Translations under genes and position numbers: made by a program
Notes under the pieces: model-generated
What the model was told of the DNA's origin: nothing
What the model saw: the letters and a program-made list of their open reading frames with translations, nothing else
Databases searched by the model: none
Assembly (NCBI RefSeq): GCF_015711475.1
Contig: NZ_CP065027.1
Coordinates: 558,001 to 622,000, forward strand
DNA length: 64,000 bases
Source: Actinomyces trachealis
GTDB taxonomy: Bacteria; Actinomycetota; Actinomycetes; Actinomycetales; Actinomycetaceae
Reading direction: 5' to 3'
Part shown: positions 41,131 through 49,887 of the stretch, piece after piece
How positions within the stretch are numbered: the stretch's first letter is position 1
How the letters are laid out: each line of letters starts with the position of its first letter

Positions 41131-41299
41131 GAGCCCTTAGTACCCTACCACCAGACCCCCAACACCGCAATACCAACGAAAAACAACACCGAACCACGCA
41201 AAACCCACCAAAGTGTCACAAGTCAGGTGAGACATAGGCGACGAGCGACCCACAGCTGGTGAGGGTGCCCGGCGGTGAAGCGGCGTTGGCCGAGGTCAG
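41131..41299. other. Spacer between two transposase remnants
   Basis: An A/C-rich stretch (plus strand) with no gene, probably the outer end of the IS1634-type element. I see no clear inverted repeats. Confidence 0.4.
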
Positions 41300-41835
41300 G
41301 GCGAGATCCGGCAGGCTGGCGGGGCGTGTGGTGACCTGCGGCCGCGTCGCACACCCTGCACGCCAGCGAGCCTCATCGGGCGCGCGACATGGTCGCGGCC
41401 GACCTGCCAGCCAGCACGGACCATGGCATGGTGCCTCTTGCCCACCCCGTAGACGCTGTAGTGCTGTGCGTGGACCCGCTCGATCTCAGGCCGCAGGATC
41501 TCGTCCCGCACAGCCCGCGCCGAAGCTGGGCGGGCCTTGGCGGCGAGGTCACCGCGGGATGTGATGAACCCACACTCCATCGCTCCAAGTGTGCGCCAGA
41601 TCGGCCCAGGCCCCGAAGCGATGGCGGTAGTGGTCGATGAACCAGGTCATCTCGTCGTGGGGCACTCGAACTCCGCCGCGAAACAAGCCGAGGCCTTGCG
41701 CACAATCTCGTTCGCGCGGCGCAACCCTTGGTTCTCTCGGCGCAGCTGGCGCATCTCCTCTAACTCATCGGTGCTCACACTGGATCCTCTTCTCGACGAG
41801 CTTCAGGGCGCGAGCCTTGAACTCGGGCCTGTCTC
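41300..41835 (-). pseudogene. IS3-family transposase remnant
   Basis: From 41835 downward, PEFKARALKLVEKR is an IS3 OrfA fragment that runs into a stop, with later pieces in other frames (EMTWFIDHYRHRFG). From 41580, OrfB-like sequence FITSRGDLAAKARPASARAV, EIERVHAQHYSVYGV and HAMVRAGWQVGRDHVARPMR is recognisable and then degenerates. The DDE catalytic core is missing. Confidence 0.8.
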
Positions 41836-41946
41836 CTAACACGTTAGTGTGCCAAGAGTCAGGTCAAAGGAAGACGATAATCTTCCCCCGGCGAGAAACA
41901 CCACCCATCCCACTTCTTTACAGTTCGGATATCTATCTTGGCTGGT
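41836..41946. other. Start of the AT-richer segment
   Basis: Between the IS3 remnant and the exporter gene end, base composition shifts toward A+T. No gene or clear hairpin is seen. Confidence 0.5.
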
Positions 41947-43717
41947 TCATGGCATAAGTTGTTGACTCTCGACAAGCCTTTGATAAACCGTTGAGCCCTC
42001 TATCAATTCGCGGTGTGTCCCCTGTGCTACGATCCGCCCCTGGTCGAGAACGTAAATCATGTCGGCACTAATCACAGTTGATAGTCGGTGAGCAATTGCT
42101 AGGACTGTTCGTTCACCTCTGAGAGTGAAGATTGAAGAATGAACCGCCTGCTCGGTAATGGAGTCAAGGTTCGAGGTTGCCTCATCGAGCAAAATGATGG
42201 GCGCGTCGGAAAGGAAAGCCCGCGCGAGTGCGAGCCTCTGACGTTCGCCACCGGAAAGACCTGTACCGCCTTCGCCAACCACATGGTCGAGGTCTGGAAC
42301 CTGACCGCTGATCGTGAACTGTGCAGATTTGAGGGCATGAACAAAATCTTTGTGATCAGCCTCAGTGGCAACGAAACTGAGATTGTCGCGAATCGTTCCA
42401 GCGAACACTGGTGCAGACTGATCGACGAGTGCAAAATTTGCTCGAACATGACCAGGCGCAACGCCCAATATGTTTTGACCATATACGAACACGTCACCCG
42501 ACGTCGGACGATAAAAACATTCAAGGACATTGAATATGCTTGACTTTCCAGTACCAGAACGGCCCACGAATGCGACAAATGTGCCACGTGGGATCATTAA
42601 TGAAAAGTCCTGCAGCACCCATTGTGTTTCGTGAATATTAGGAAGGTCTATATGGTCGTAAGTTAAGAAGACGTTGGCAAACTGGATAGCGGGCGAATGT
42701 GCCTCGCTTGCTGCAGGTAGAGAAAAATAGTTGATCGTATCTTCTTGGGTCCATGAGCTGAATTTAGATATCCGAGAGTAAGCTCCGAGACCTTCGGAGA
42801 GCGAGGCGACCACTCCTCCGAGCATCGCCGCAGGAGTGAAGACTAACATTACGTACATAATGAAAGAGGTGAGTCCACCCACTGTGAGCACGCCGGTAGA
42901 TACCCGGATCGCTCCGAAACCCACAACAACAAACAACAGAATCTGAATCGCAGACTGGGTAAATCCAGCCACGATAGCTTTGAGCTTGGCCACTCGTAAA
43001 CCGCTCATCCGTGCGGCCCCAGCCGAGCTGCGAATAGATTGAAGAAACACGGCCTCAGATCGAAATGCCCTAACAGTGCGGATACCGGAAAGTACGCGTC
43101 CGAAACTCGCCGACATCGAAGCCACGCTTGCCTGCACATCCTCGGCCGCTGGTCGAGTGCGTGAACCAATAAGGATTCCAGACAATAACAGTACTCCCAC
43201 CGCCACGACAACTACAGCGAATAGGACCCAATCGATGTAGAACATCATCACAAGGGCGCCGAATAAGGTAAGTAATTGGACGACAAGCTCAACCACTCCT
43301 TGACTTAGGATCCCTCTGAGCTGCGAAGTATCGGAACCCAGTGCCGATGTGAGATCTCCGGTCTGGACCGATTGAACCGACAACAGATCTGCCCCGAGAA
43401 CGCGAGAGGCAAGGTCATTCCTGATCCTGAAGACCATTGCTTCACTGACACGTTCAAGGAGATACTGCTCGAAGGCTCCTAAGTATAGCGGACGCGGCGA
43501 GACCAGAGGCACAAACTGATACCAACCTCCAATCAAGACCGAAGCCGGCACTGTTCACGATTTCGCCAACCAGCGAAGGTTGAATGAGTGAGATTCCTGC
43601 GATGATCACCCCTATGAATGTCGCGATCAGCAGTGTCGATAAATGAGGCTTTAGCTCCGCAGTAAACTGCCGCCAGGGAATTCCGTCGACATCACGGGTA
43701 CTCTGCTTGGCGTCCAT
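41947..43717 (-). CDS. ABCB-type peptide exporter of the lasso cluster, with an apparent frameshift
   Basis: The likely product is about 590 aa, an ABC exporter half-transporter with fused membrane and ATPase domains, expected to export the mature lasso peptide. The start MDAKQSTRDVDGIPWRQF lies at 43717. About codon 74 the frame breaks near 43495: LAASAIL must continue as LGAFEQYLLERVSEAM in another frame, consistent with one extra base in ATACTTAGGAGCC. Later parts are intact: five or so membrane helices, Walker A GRSGTGKSSIFNVLE, signature LSGGERQRLALARAF, Walker B ILLDEATSNLD and IAHRLSTV. No N-terminal peptidase domain is present, consistent with a separate B2 peptidase. The frameshift may be real decay or a sequence error. 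Confidence 0.8.
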
Positions 43718-44417
43718 TCACATCTCCAAAACGCAATACATTAATTAAAAGAAAAATACCAAGAAATAATACAATGAGTGACAGGAAGTACGCGACGTCA
43801 AACAAGAGTGGAAGCGTTACGCGCTGTCCATTTGCGACCTCATGCAATCGTGGTGCAATCCCGCGCATCATTATAGCAGGGGCTAATCGGTCAACAGCCG
43901 GTGCCAGCAAGAGTGAATACAGAATGGTGAAACTGACACTAAATACCCCGCTTTTAAACGCAAATCCAATGGCACATCCAAGTAAAGACATCAGGGTCAC
44001 TTCAAATGCAGCCACCCCTAACGGCTTCACCCCAAGCTCCTTCAAGTCAGAAAAATTGAAGATCGAGATGAAGGCCAAAGTCCCGATAACCCAAGCTACC
44101 GCCAATAGTGCGTGAACCATGAACGTGCTGCGAATACGAGCGAGCCAACGTTCTTGCGTTAGTAGCCTATTGATCTCATTGTCGTAGTGATTTAAAGAGG
44201 TGCCAGAAATCCAAGCGCTACTAAGGAGTGCAATACTGCCCAATGTCGATAGTTGAGACGCAATCGAACTCGATAGGGCGGTGCCGTTTACCTCTGCATT
44301 TAACGCACCAAGCAACTGAAAAAGAGGCGCAGTCAATAGTGGTAAAGTAGCAGCAGTCAGACTTGAGGGTAAGGACCTGAAACCCATTACGTATGCATTC
44401 ATATCGCGCATAATCAT
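43692..44417 (-). CDS. ABC-2 type permease, second subunit
   Basis: From a Met at 44417, overlapping the stop of the preceding permease, the 241-aa product has about six hydrophobic helices (for example TLPLLTAPLFQLLGALNAEV, ALLAVAWVIGTLAFISIF, VAYFLSLIVLFLGIFLLINVL). No soluble domain is seen. With the upstream permease and ATPase it should form an ABC-2 exporter, probably for self-immunity or secretion of the lasso peptide. Its 3' end overlaps the exporter start by 26 bp. Family identity beyond membrane topology is uncertain. Confidence 0.72.
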   Translation of the reverse strand: MIMRDMNAYVMGFRSLPSSLTAATLPLLTAPLFQLLGALNAEVNGTALSSSIASQLSTLGSIALLSSAWISGTSLNHYDNEINRLLTQERWLARIRSTFMVHALLAVAWVIGTLAFISIFNFSDLKELGVKPLGVAAFEVTLMSLLGCAIGFAFKSGVFSVSFTILYSLLLAPAVDRLAPAIMMRGIAPRLHEVANGQRVTLPLLFDVAYFLSLIVLFLGIFLLINVLRFGDVNGRQAEYP

Positions 44418-45196
44418 CTCCGCCTCATGCCAGCCAGCCACAAGTATACAAGGCAGGAAAACATGATCCAAGCCGCAAGCAGCCAGCCGGAGATCTCTAC
44501 ACCGAACGGACCCTGCGTAGCGTCGTAGAAGGCAAAGGACTTGCCCCCGATCAATGGGAGCGCATTATGTAGCGGTGGTAGCACTCGCTGAAAAAGCCCT
44601 GCAAGCGAGACCATAAACAATCCGAGTAATACTACCACAGAGGTGAATAGTCGATAAGTCAGTGCCGAAATAGCCAGGGCCAACGTCGCGAAGAGAACAG
44701 CGAAGACAAACACGCGCAAGCAGACGAATAGTGCGGCAGCAACCGACAAGCTTGCTCGTCCCTCAGGGGCCAGAAGAAGCGCGCAAGTGGCAAAATTAAC
44801 CACTGCGGCACATAGTGTCGTCAGCATAGCCCAGGAACTCGTCCACAAAATAGAACCGAACCTGCGCGCCACAAGACTACCCGGTGTTAGAAGAATTTGC
44901 TCATGGTCTCCATAGCGATATTCCAAATGGGTCAAGTATGCTGCTGCTATAGGTATGAAAATCACCGCGGACTGATAAACTGGCCCGAGATAACCTTCAC
45001 TCATTAGCGTAGCGAGCGGCTTGTCGATAAGCGACGGGTCCAAGTTCTTGGATTCAAGATCTCCAGTGATTACAGCGTTTATCACCCCGATATTGATGAT
45101 GGAGAAGACGAGACTAAGCACGGCGACAGGGATCATCGCTAAGTACGTCTCTGGCATAGTCCAGAAGCGAGAAAATTCCGATCTGACTTCGCTCAT
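44414..45196 (-). CDS. ABC-2 type permease, first subunit
   Basis: The 260-aa membrane protein begins MSEVRSEFSRFWTMPETYLA and has about six helices (AMIPVAVLSLVFSIINIGVI, VIFIPIAAAYLTHLEY, MLTTLCAAVVNFATCALLL, and others). The LEYRYGDHEQILLTPGSL stretch after a helix is like the cytoplasmic coupling region of ABC-2 permeases. It lies 14 bp after the ATPase gene and overlaps the next permease by 4 bp. Confidence 0.78.
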   Translation of the reverse strand: MSEVRSEFSRFWTMPETYLAMIPVAVLSLVFSIINIGVINAVITGDLESKNLDPSLIDKPLATLMSEGYLGPVYQSAVIFIPIAAAYLTHLEYRYGDHEQILLTPGSLVARRFGSILWTSSWAMLTTLCAAVVNFATCALLLAPEGRASLSVAAALFVCLRVFVFAVLFATLALAISALTYRLFTSVVVLLGLFMVSLAGLFQRVLPPLHNALPLIGGKSFAFYDATQGPFGVEISGWLLAAWIMFSCLVYLWLAGMRRR

Positions 45197-45210
45197 TGAC
45201 CTGCTCCTAC

Positions 45211-45909
45211 TTACTTACCGGTAGGATTGAGCACGAAGTAAGCGTGCTCAAGCGACGAATACTGTTCTCTGAGTTGGCTGCGGGTCATTTGTGCCACGAT
45301 CTTGCCATGACGCAGGAAGACCAAATCGGTCGCCAGATGCTCGAGCTCGTTCATCAGGTGGCTGGTGATGAGCACAGTATTTCCCGTGCTACAAAAATCA
45401 GTGAGGAAATCACGAAGCCATCTTACCCCCTCCGGATCCAACCCGTTTACCGGTTCGTCCAGGACCAGCACTTCTGGATCGCCGAGTAGTGCGCTCGCAA
45501 TACGAAGTCTCTGCTTCATGCCGAGGGAATACGTTTTCACTCGTCTACGCTCAAAGCCAGTCAACCCAACAAAACCAAGCTTCTTCTCGCACGTGTGCTT
45601 GTCAATTCCTTTCGCGGCAGCTATCCAGCGCAGCTGGTCAATCGCGCGCCGAGACGGGTGTGGGATCATAGTGTCTAAAGAGGCACCGACTGTGCCTTCT
45701 TTGGAGAACTCTGTGTATGACTTTCCGCCGATATATGCCTCACCCGATGTCGCTGTTTCTAAGTTTAAGAGAATACGCAACAGCGTCGACTTTCCCGATC
45801 CGTTTGGGCCCACCAGGCTGACAATAGAACCTTGCGGTACGGCAAACGAGACATCCTCAAGTACCCGGTTGCTCCCAAATGTCTTTGTGACGTTACGTAA
45901 CTCAATCAT
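45211..45909 (-). CDS. ABC transporter ATPase of the lasso cluster
   Basis: The 232-aa ATPase begins MIELRNVTKTFGS and has Walker A GPNGSGKSTLLRI (about 34-46), signature YSLGMKQRLRIASAL, Walker B VLVLDEPVNGLDP and H-loop ITSHLMNELEHL. It resembles bacteriocin or antibiotic immunity ATPases of the BcrA/CcmA-like group. Its start overlaps the end of the B2 peptidase gene by 8 bp, so it is part of the same operon. It should energise the two permeases downstream. Confidence 0.9.
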   Translation of the reverse strand: MIELRNVTKTFGSNRVLEDVSFAVPQGSIVSLVGPNGSGKSTLLRILLNLETATSGEAYIGGKSYTEFSKEGTVGASLDTMIPHPSRRAIDQLRWIAAAKGIDKHTCEKKLGFVGLTGFERRRVKTYSLGMKQRLRIASALLGDPEVLVLDEPVNGLDPEGVRWLRDFLTDFCSTGNTVLITSHLMNELEHLATDLVFLRHGKIVAQMTRSQLREQYSSLEHAYFVLNPTGK

Positions 45910-46321
45910 GTTTCCCTCCAACTTGTAGACTGATCATGAACTCGGATAGGTTGAGAGTTTCGCCAACTGGCCTATCGTCGAATTCTACCCATGCATGTGC
46001 GACAAATGGATTTATGCGAAATTCACTACGCCAAACCAACGGTATCGAATAGAAGCGGGCGAGCAGCATCATTGCAATGGATCGTTGAAGGCAACCGTTA
46101 CCTGCACATCGCGCGCTTACGCTGTTAATCGCATCACGAACGTGTCGAACCTCTGAAAGTGTGGCATCACCATCGCGGACGACACTGCCCGCCAAGATCC
46201 GCACTAGCTGATTGGGCTTGAGTTTTGCCAGCCAAAAGGCGATAGCGGTTGCTAGCTTGGTCAGCAGTAGTTCACTTGTCTTAAGCTTAATGCGTGGTTC
46301 CATGTGAACCGGAGAGCTCAT
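45902..46321 (-). CDS. Lasso peptide leader peptidase (B2, transglutaminase-like)
   Basis: The 139-aa protein matches the lasso B2 family, which removes the leader from the precursor. The expected Cys-His-Asp catalytic set is visible: C77 in RCAGNGCLQRSIAMM, H109 in PFVAHAWVEF, and D115 or D116 just after. It follows the leader-binding protein gene directly (stop and start adjoin) and precedes the ATPase with an 8-bp overlap. Split B1 and B2 proteins are normal for actinobacterial lasso clusters. Confidence 0.9.
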   Translation of the reverse strand: MSSPVHMEPRIKLKTSELLLTKLATAIAFWLAKLKPNQLVRILAGSVVRDGDATLSEVRHVRDAINSVSARCAGNGCLQRSIAMMLLARFYSIPLVWRSEFRINPFVAHAWVEFDDRPVGETLNLSEFMISLQVGGKHD

Positions 46322-46582
46322 CTATACTACCTCCAAGATTCGCTGATCCAACAAAGACTGTAAGATGGTTGAATAGTCCATCCGGATTTGCGTGACGTTT
46401 TCATCGGGATAAATCTTTGCCACCCTTCTTATACATTGCTCAACGGTTTGGCCGTTCGTAAGGTGGTCAATAAAGTCGCATGTAGCCTTGTCAAGGTGCA
46501 TGTACTCACCTGAGCGTTCAACGAGAACTATAGCCCCATCCTCCACATTGTTCCACGAGACCTCTTCAGCCAGTTTGTACAT
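46322..46582 (-). CDS. Lasso peptide leader-binding protein (B1, PqqD-like RRE)
   Basis: The 86-aa product is a PqqD-like RiPP recognition element: VEDGAIVLVERSGEYMHLDKAT forms the beta strands in the first half, then helices CDFIDHLTNGQTVEQCIRRV and a C-terminal helix SLLDQRILEVV. It should bind the YxxP...GxF leader of the precursor and hand it to the B2 peptidase. It starts 6 bp after the cyclase stop. Confidence 0.9.
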   Translation of the reverse strand: MYKLAEEVSWNNVEDGAIVLVERSGEYMHLDKATCDFIDHLTNGQTVEQCIRRVAKIYPDENVTQIRMDYSTILQSLLDQRILEVV

Positions 46583-46588
46583 GGGAAG

Positions 46589-48345
46589 TTACCTCTCTGA
46601 TAACCATGACTCGAGTGACGCCGCACGCATGAGTGCATCAAGACCCGAGCCATCCGCACTGAAACCTTGAATCGCCTGTGTGACCAGTTGACTGTCGAGC
46701 AGCTCCATTTGAGCTAGGGAGGATGATGTGCTGAGCAAATCTCGGATCCGTGACTTAGCGGAACTGAACTCACTAAATGTCGCAGCCGAGTACTCTCCTT
46801 TGCCCGTTCTATAAAACACATCATCGGGAAGATCCTGCGGCCATGTTCGGTAAAGCAGGGGCTTGATGGTGCGTGCTAAGAATCGATCTTCGATCCGAAG
46901 GCGCATGGCTTGGGAAACAACTTTTGTGGATAGGAACAATGAGGCGAATGTGCGGCGGGTCTGCATGTTCATCATATTTAAACTCCGCAATAAACGGATG
47001 TGCGCAATGACGTCTTCGATGATGCGATGCTGCGACCTATCTGTAGCGTAAGGCTCCGAGAACTTGCTGCTTAGTAGTTGGGCGACTCGATTGAGAACTG
47101 GACTAAGGGCATCGGCGTAAAATGATGGAACAGTCACAGCAGGTATCCAATTTGAGTCATATTTCTCATGGACAGAGTAGTCCATGGGAAGGGGGTTTAT
47201 GCCTCCTGTGAGCTCATCATAGAATGCACTCTCACTACGAACCGCAGACATAAAGTGTAGTACGGGAAATCGATTGGCCTTTGCGTATCCTAGGGTATTG
47301 CGGAGAAGCTGGGGGAACGGTGAGAGCGGGCTGCGATAGTACGACCAGGCCATTGCGGAATTTGGTCCAAATAGCTCGTCGCCACCGTGGCCATTCAGGT
47401 GGATAGCTGAGCCAAATTGTTCGCTCATGCTAGCGAGATTAGGGGCGAGGGTTACATAACGGAAGGACTCATCAAACCCGAACTCTAGTCTCGAACTGAT
47501 TGTTCCCGGCGGTTTTCGCAATACGGTCGAGTTTGATAAGTAGTCAACGGTCTTGTGGTCGCTCTTGATGATATCGGCGACGTGGCGTGCCCATTGCGCG
47601 TCGCCGATATTGGCTGCGCCGTTATCTAAAAACACGGTTTGCAGGTGATCTGTGTGTTGCGCCATCATTGCGGCTGTATACGATGAGTCCAAGCCGCCGG
47701 AAAGATTGCAAGAAATGTGCGAATGAGTGTTGCTGAAGGCGTCTGCTCGCTCTGAAACGTGGCAGGCAAATCCTTCCGCCAGATCATCTAGTGGAAGGTT
47801 TGCTTGGGGCATGGTGGCCTTGTATTTAAAACGGAGAGGCTTGTGTGTCTCCCCGTAGGCCTCGTAACCTGGGGGCAGGCAGAGTAGATCCTGCCATATT
47901 GTGTACGTATCAAAGGGGAATGTTTGATTTAGGCCTGCGAGGAAAATCGCGCAGTATTCTCGCGACGGCTGCCCAATTGCACTACCGGCCTGTTTGAGGT
48001 CGAACCAGATTCGTACCGCCTTGCTAGAATCTGTCTTGTTTTCTGTGTAATACATTGGATAGCAGCCAAAGCGATCGGCTTGGGCGACCCACGTTCCATC
48101 TGCCCGCACTAAAAGTGCCGTTGCTTCTTGACTATCAGGATGCCTGCGTAAACTTGCCCAGTCTTTACAGGTCGTAGCATGTTCGCCAAGAGTGCTTTCA
48201 CTGTGTGCAAGGATGTACCAGGAGTGAGTGGAACCTGTGACAATCTGCAGGCAATGATTCGACTCCAGATACGGAATCTTGTAGACTCTGGGCCTGTCTG
48301 GGTGAAATTGGTTTCATGGGGGTAGGTATACTTCGACCGCTTCAT
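46589..48345 (-). CDS. Lasso peptide cyclase (asparagine synthetase-like), possible frameshift near start
   Basis: The cyclase activates the side-chain carboxylate with ATP and closes the lactam ring. The undisputed part (from GTG 48109, 506 aa) has the PPi-loop SGGLDSSYTAA at about 47701, and GHGGDELFG. Upstream in the same frame the sequence still looks coding to 48313, with VYKIPYLESNHCLQIVTG, SWYILAHSESTLGEHA and EATALLVRADGTW, which is the expected N-terminal glutaminase-like domain. It then meets a TGA at 48314-48316. A Met at 48345 (MKRSKYTYPHE) in another frame would join it if one A is missing in the AAA run near 48313. The total of about 585 aa then fits the family. Decay or sequence error are both possible. 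Confidence 0.85.
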
Positions 48346-48442
48346 TGCCGCAATTACGAGATTCTACCAAAGGTTCCATCTCCAACCGTTTATCATGGTT
48401 CGGTGGGAAGGCTTGTTGACGACGTCCCACTAGAGAGTACGT

Positions 48443-48490
48443 GCTGCCGCCTGACCCCGAAGGGTACTGCCTCAAGGGTCAGGCGACAGC
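48443..48490 (-). terminator. Attenuator-like hairpin between lasso precursor and cyclase genes
   Basis: Arms 48443-48458 and 48476-48490 form a 15-bp stem with one G-U pair. It lies 23 bp past the precursor stop. Such a partial terminator would give more precursor than enzyme mRNA, as described in other lasso clusters. Confidence 0.7.
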
Positions 48491-48512
48491 GGCCGCTATG
48501 TGTATGTCTGGA

Positions 48513-48641
48513 TCAGAGCCAGGGCCAGTGGATGACGATCAGAGCGGAGAATCCCAACAGGTCCCGCTCACGAGCTTTGCCAGCGCCGTTGGTCACGTCC
48601 TTGAAGTTGCCGATGGTGGTGATAGTAGGCTTGCAGTACAT
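48513..48641 (-). CDS. Lasso peptide precursor
   Basis: This 42-aa frame is too short for most ORF lists. A GAGGAG ribosome site sits 6 nt before the ATG at 48641. The leader (residues 1-18) has the actinobacterial lasso pattern: Y2, P5, I7, G11, F13 (YCKPTITTIGNF) and Thr17 at position -2 from the cleavage site. The core (19-42, 24 residues) begins with Gly, GAGKARERD, so a ring could close from Gly1 to Glu7 or Asp9. The tail is hydrophobic and ends HWPWL, with two Trp that could act as plugs. No Cys is in the core, so it would be class II. All other lasso enzymes follow on the same strand. Confidence 0.88.
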   Translation of the reverse strand: MYCKPTITTIGNFKDVTNGAGKARERDLLGFSALIVIHWPWL

Positions 48642-48676
48642 GTTCGTCTCCTCGCGTATCAATTGACACGCCGGTT

Positions 48677-48697
48677 GTGACACGAGTGCCATGTCAC
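48677..48697. promoter_or_regulatory. Palindromic operator candidate at the lasso precursor promoter
   Basis: GTGACA, 9 nt, TGTCAC: a perfect 6-bp inverted repeat. It begins 7 bp after the predicted -10 box, so it would cover the transcription start. No regulator gene is visible inside the cluster. Confidence 0.5.
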
Positions 48698-48703
48698 GGT
48701 TCG

Positions 48704-48733
48704 ACCCTAATTCCGTGGAGCACAGGTTAACAA
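48704..48733 (-). promoter_or_regulatory. Candidate promoter of the lasso cluster
   Basis: On the minus strand TTGTTA (48733-48728) and TAGGGT (48709-48704) are 18 bp apart and fit a -35/-10 pair. They would give a leader of about 55 nt before the precursor ATG. Confidence 0.45.
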
Positions 48734-48782
48734 CCTCCTTTTGTAGGGTTGAACCTGGCCGTTATTCGTGCTAGGGGCGGCG

Positions 48783-48904
48783 CCTCAGCCTGCGAAGAGC
48801 GTGGTCTCAAAGGAGTAACGGGAGGCGCGGTAGATGTGTGAACCGAACTCGATAGCCCGGCCGACGGCGTCGTAAGCGGTGCGTTGAGCGGTTAACAGGG
48901 CGGC
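48783..48904. repeat. gntR 3' end (direct repeat, right)
   Basis: This is the in-gene partner of the copy at 40252-40373 (7 mismatches in 122 bp). Together they bracket the transposase remnants and the lasso cluster. Confidence 0.9.
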
Positions 48905-49567
48905 CCTGCGGTGTTCAGAAAGAGCCGCCGCCTCCTTCTTGGTGGCGTTGCGGGCGCCAATGACCTGCTTGGCGGTGTGTGGCACAATGTCGCGCTCACG
49001 CAGCAGGTCGTAAAGGCCTTTCTCAGTCAGCTCGGCCTCGGTGGGTGCCAGGTCTGCTGGCAGCAGGTTCCGCATGAGGGCGATCGGTTCGCCGTCGGCC
49101 AGGCGTAGGCGTTCCAAGGCCACGATCGCGGCGCCGACGTCGGTCTCCAGCTGGGCGGCCTCCTCCTCCGTGGCGGGACGCTGCTCGTAGGAGAGGATCT
49201 GGGTGGCCACCTTGTGGCCTGCGGTGGTCAGGTCAGACAGGAGGCTGGACAGCTGCATAGGCCGGTGCACGTGCGGGGAGGTCACCACGGTGCCAGCCCC
49301 GCGGCGACGCGAGACCAGGCCGCGGTCTGCTAGTGACTGCAAGGCCTGGCGGGTGGTGGGGCGGGAGACCTTTAGGCGTCGCGCCATGGACACCTCATCC
49401 TCCATGCGGGTACCTGGCGGGAGCGTACCGTCCAGGATCAGCTGTGCCAGGGGCATGGAGATCTGTAGGTGCAGGGGGGTAGGGGAGCTACGGTCGATCG
49501 TCACGTCAGGCTGGAACGGATGCAGTTCCTCGGGGTGGCCCTGTGGGGCTAGGGAGGTGCTTGGCAT
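48785..49567 (-). CDS. GntR-family regulator (UTRA domain), probable inositol regulator
   Basis: The 260-aa protein has an N-terminal GntR winged helix (about 30-100: PLHLQISMPLAQLILDG, SMARRLKVSRPTTRQALQSL, GLVSRRRGAGTVV) and a C-terminal UTRA effector domain (LERLRLADGEPIALMRNLLP, ending SRYSFETTLFAG). It faces away from iolC across a 320-bp gap with palindromes, the usual position for the local regulator of the iol genes. The effector is not known. Its last 39 codons are duplicated at 40254. It shows no damage itself. Confidence 0.88.
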   Translation of the reverse strand: MPSTSLAPQGHPEELHPFQPDVTIDRSSPTPLHLQISMPLAQLILDGTLPPGTRMEDEVSMARRLKVSRPTTRQALQSLADRGLVSRRRGAGTVVTSPHVHRPMQLSSLLSDLTTAGHKVATQILSYEQRPATEEEAAQLETDVGAAIVALERLRLADGEPIALMRNLLPADLAPTEAELTEKGLYDLLRERDIVPHTAKQVIGARNATKKEAAALSEHRRAALLTAQRTAYDAVGRAIEFGSHIYRASRYSFETTLFAG

Positions 49568-49887
49568 GGCGCGGCTCCTACTCGTGCTTTTGACGCATCA
49601 TAGGCTGCCTGAGCAGCTGCAAGTTAGGGTCAGTAGCTTGGCCGTGTGCGGTGCACCCAGTGGGTCGCTAAGACGGCGGGGCTGGCTATCCTTGCAGGAT
49701 ATATCTCCCTCGTATCTGCCTGTATTTGCCCCGCGTCTCCCCTGCATCCCCTGCACCTCCCTCAGAATATGTTCTGACATTAGGTTGACGGTTATGCGGC
49801 ACTGAGGCACGCTTGGCCTATGAGGGGCGCCACGCCTCGCCTCGCCGCCCGGCACGCTACCCGCCCCAATGACGTGGAAGGGACCAG
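49568..49887. promoter_or_regulatory. Divergent gntR-iolC control region
   Basis: Two palindromes are visible: TATCCT-TGC-AGGATA at 49687-49701, nearer gntR, and CAGAA-TATG-TTCTG at 49763-49776, whose right half belongs to ATGTTCTGACAT (49769-49780), the motif shared with other inositol promoters. A TTGACG follows at 49785-49790 as a possible -35 box for iolC. Confidence 0.5.
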
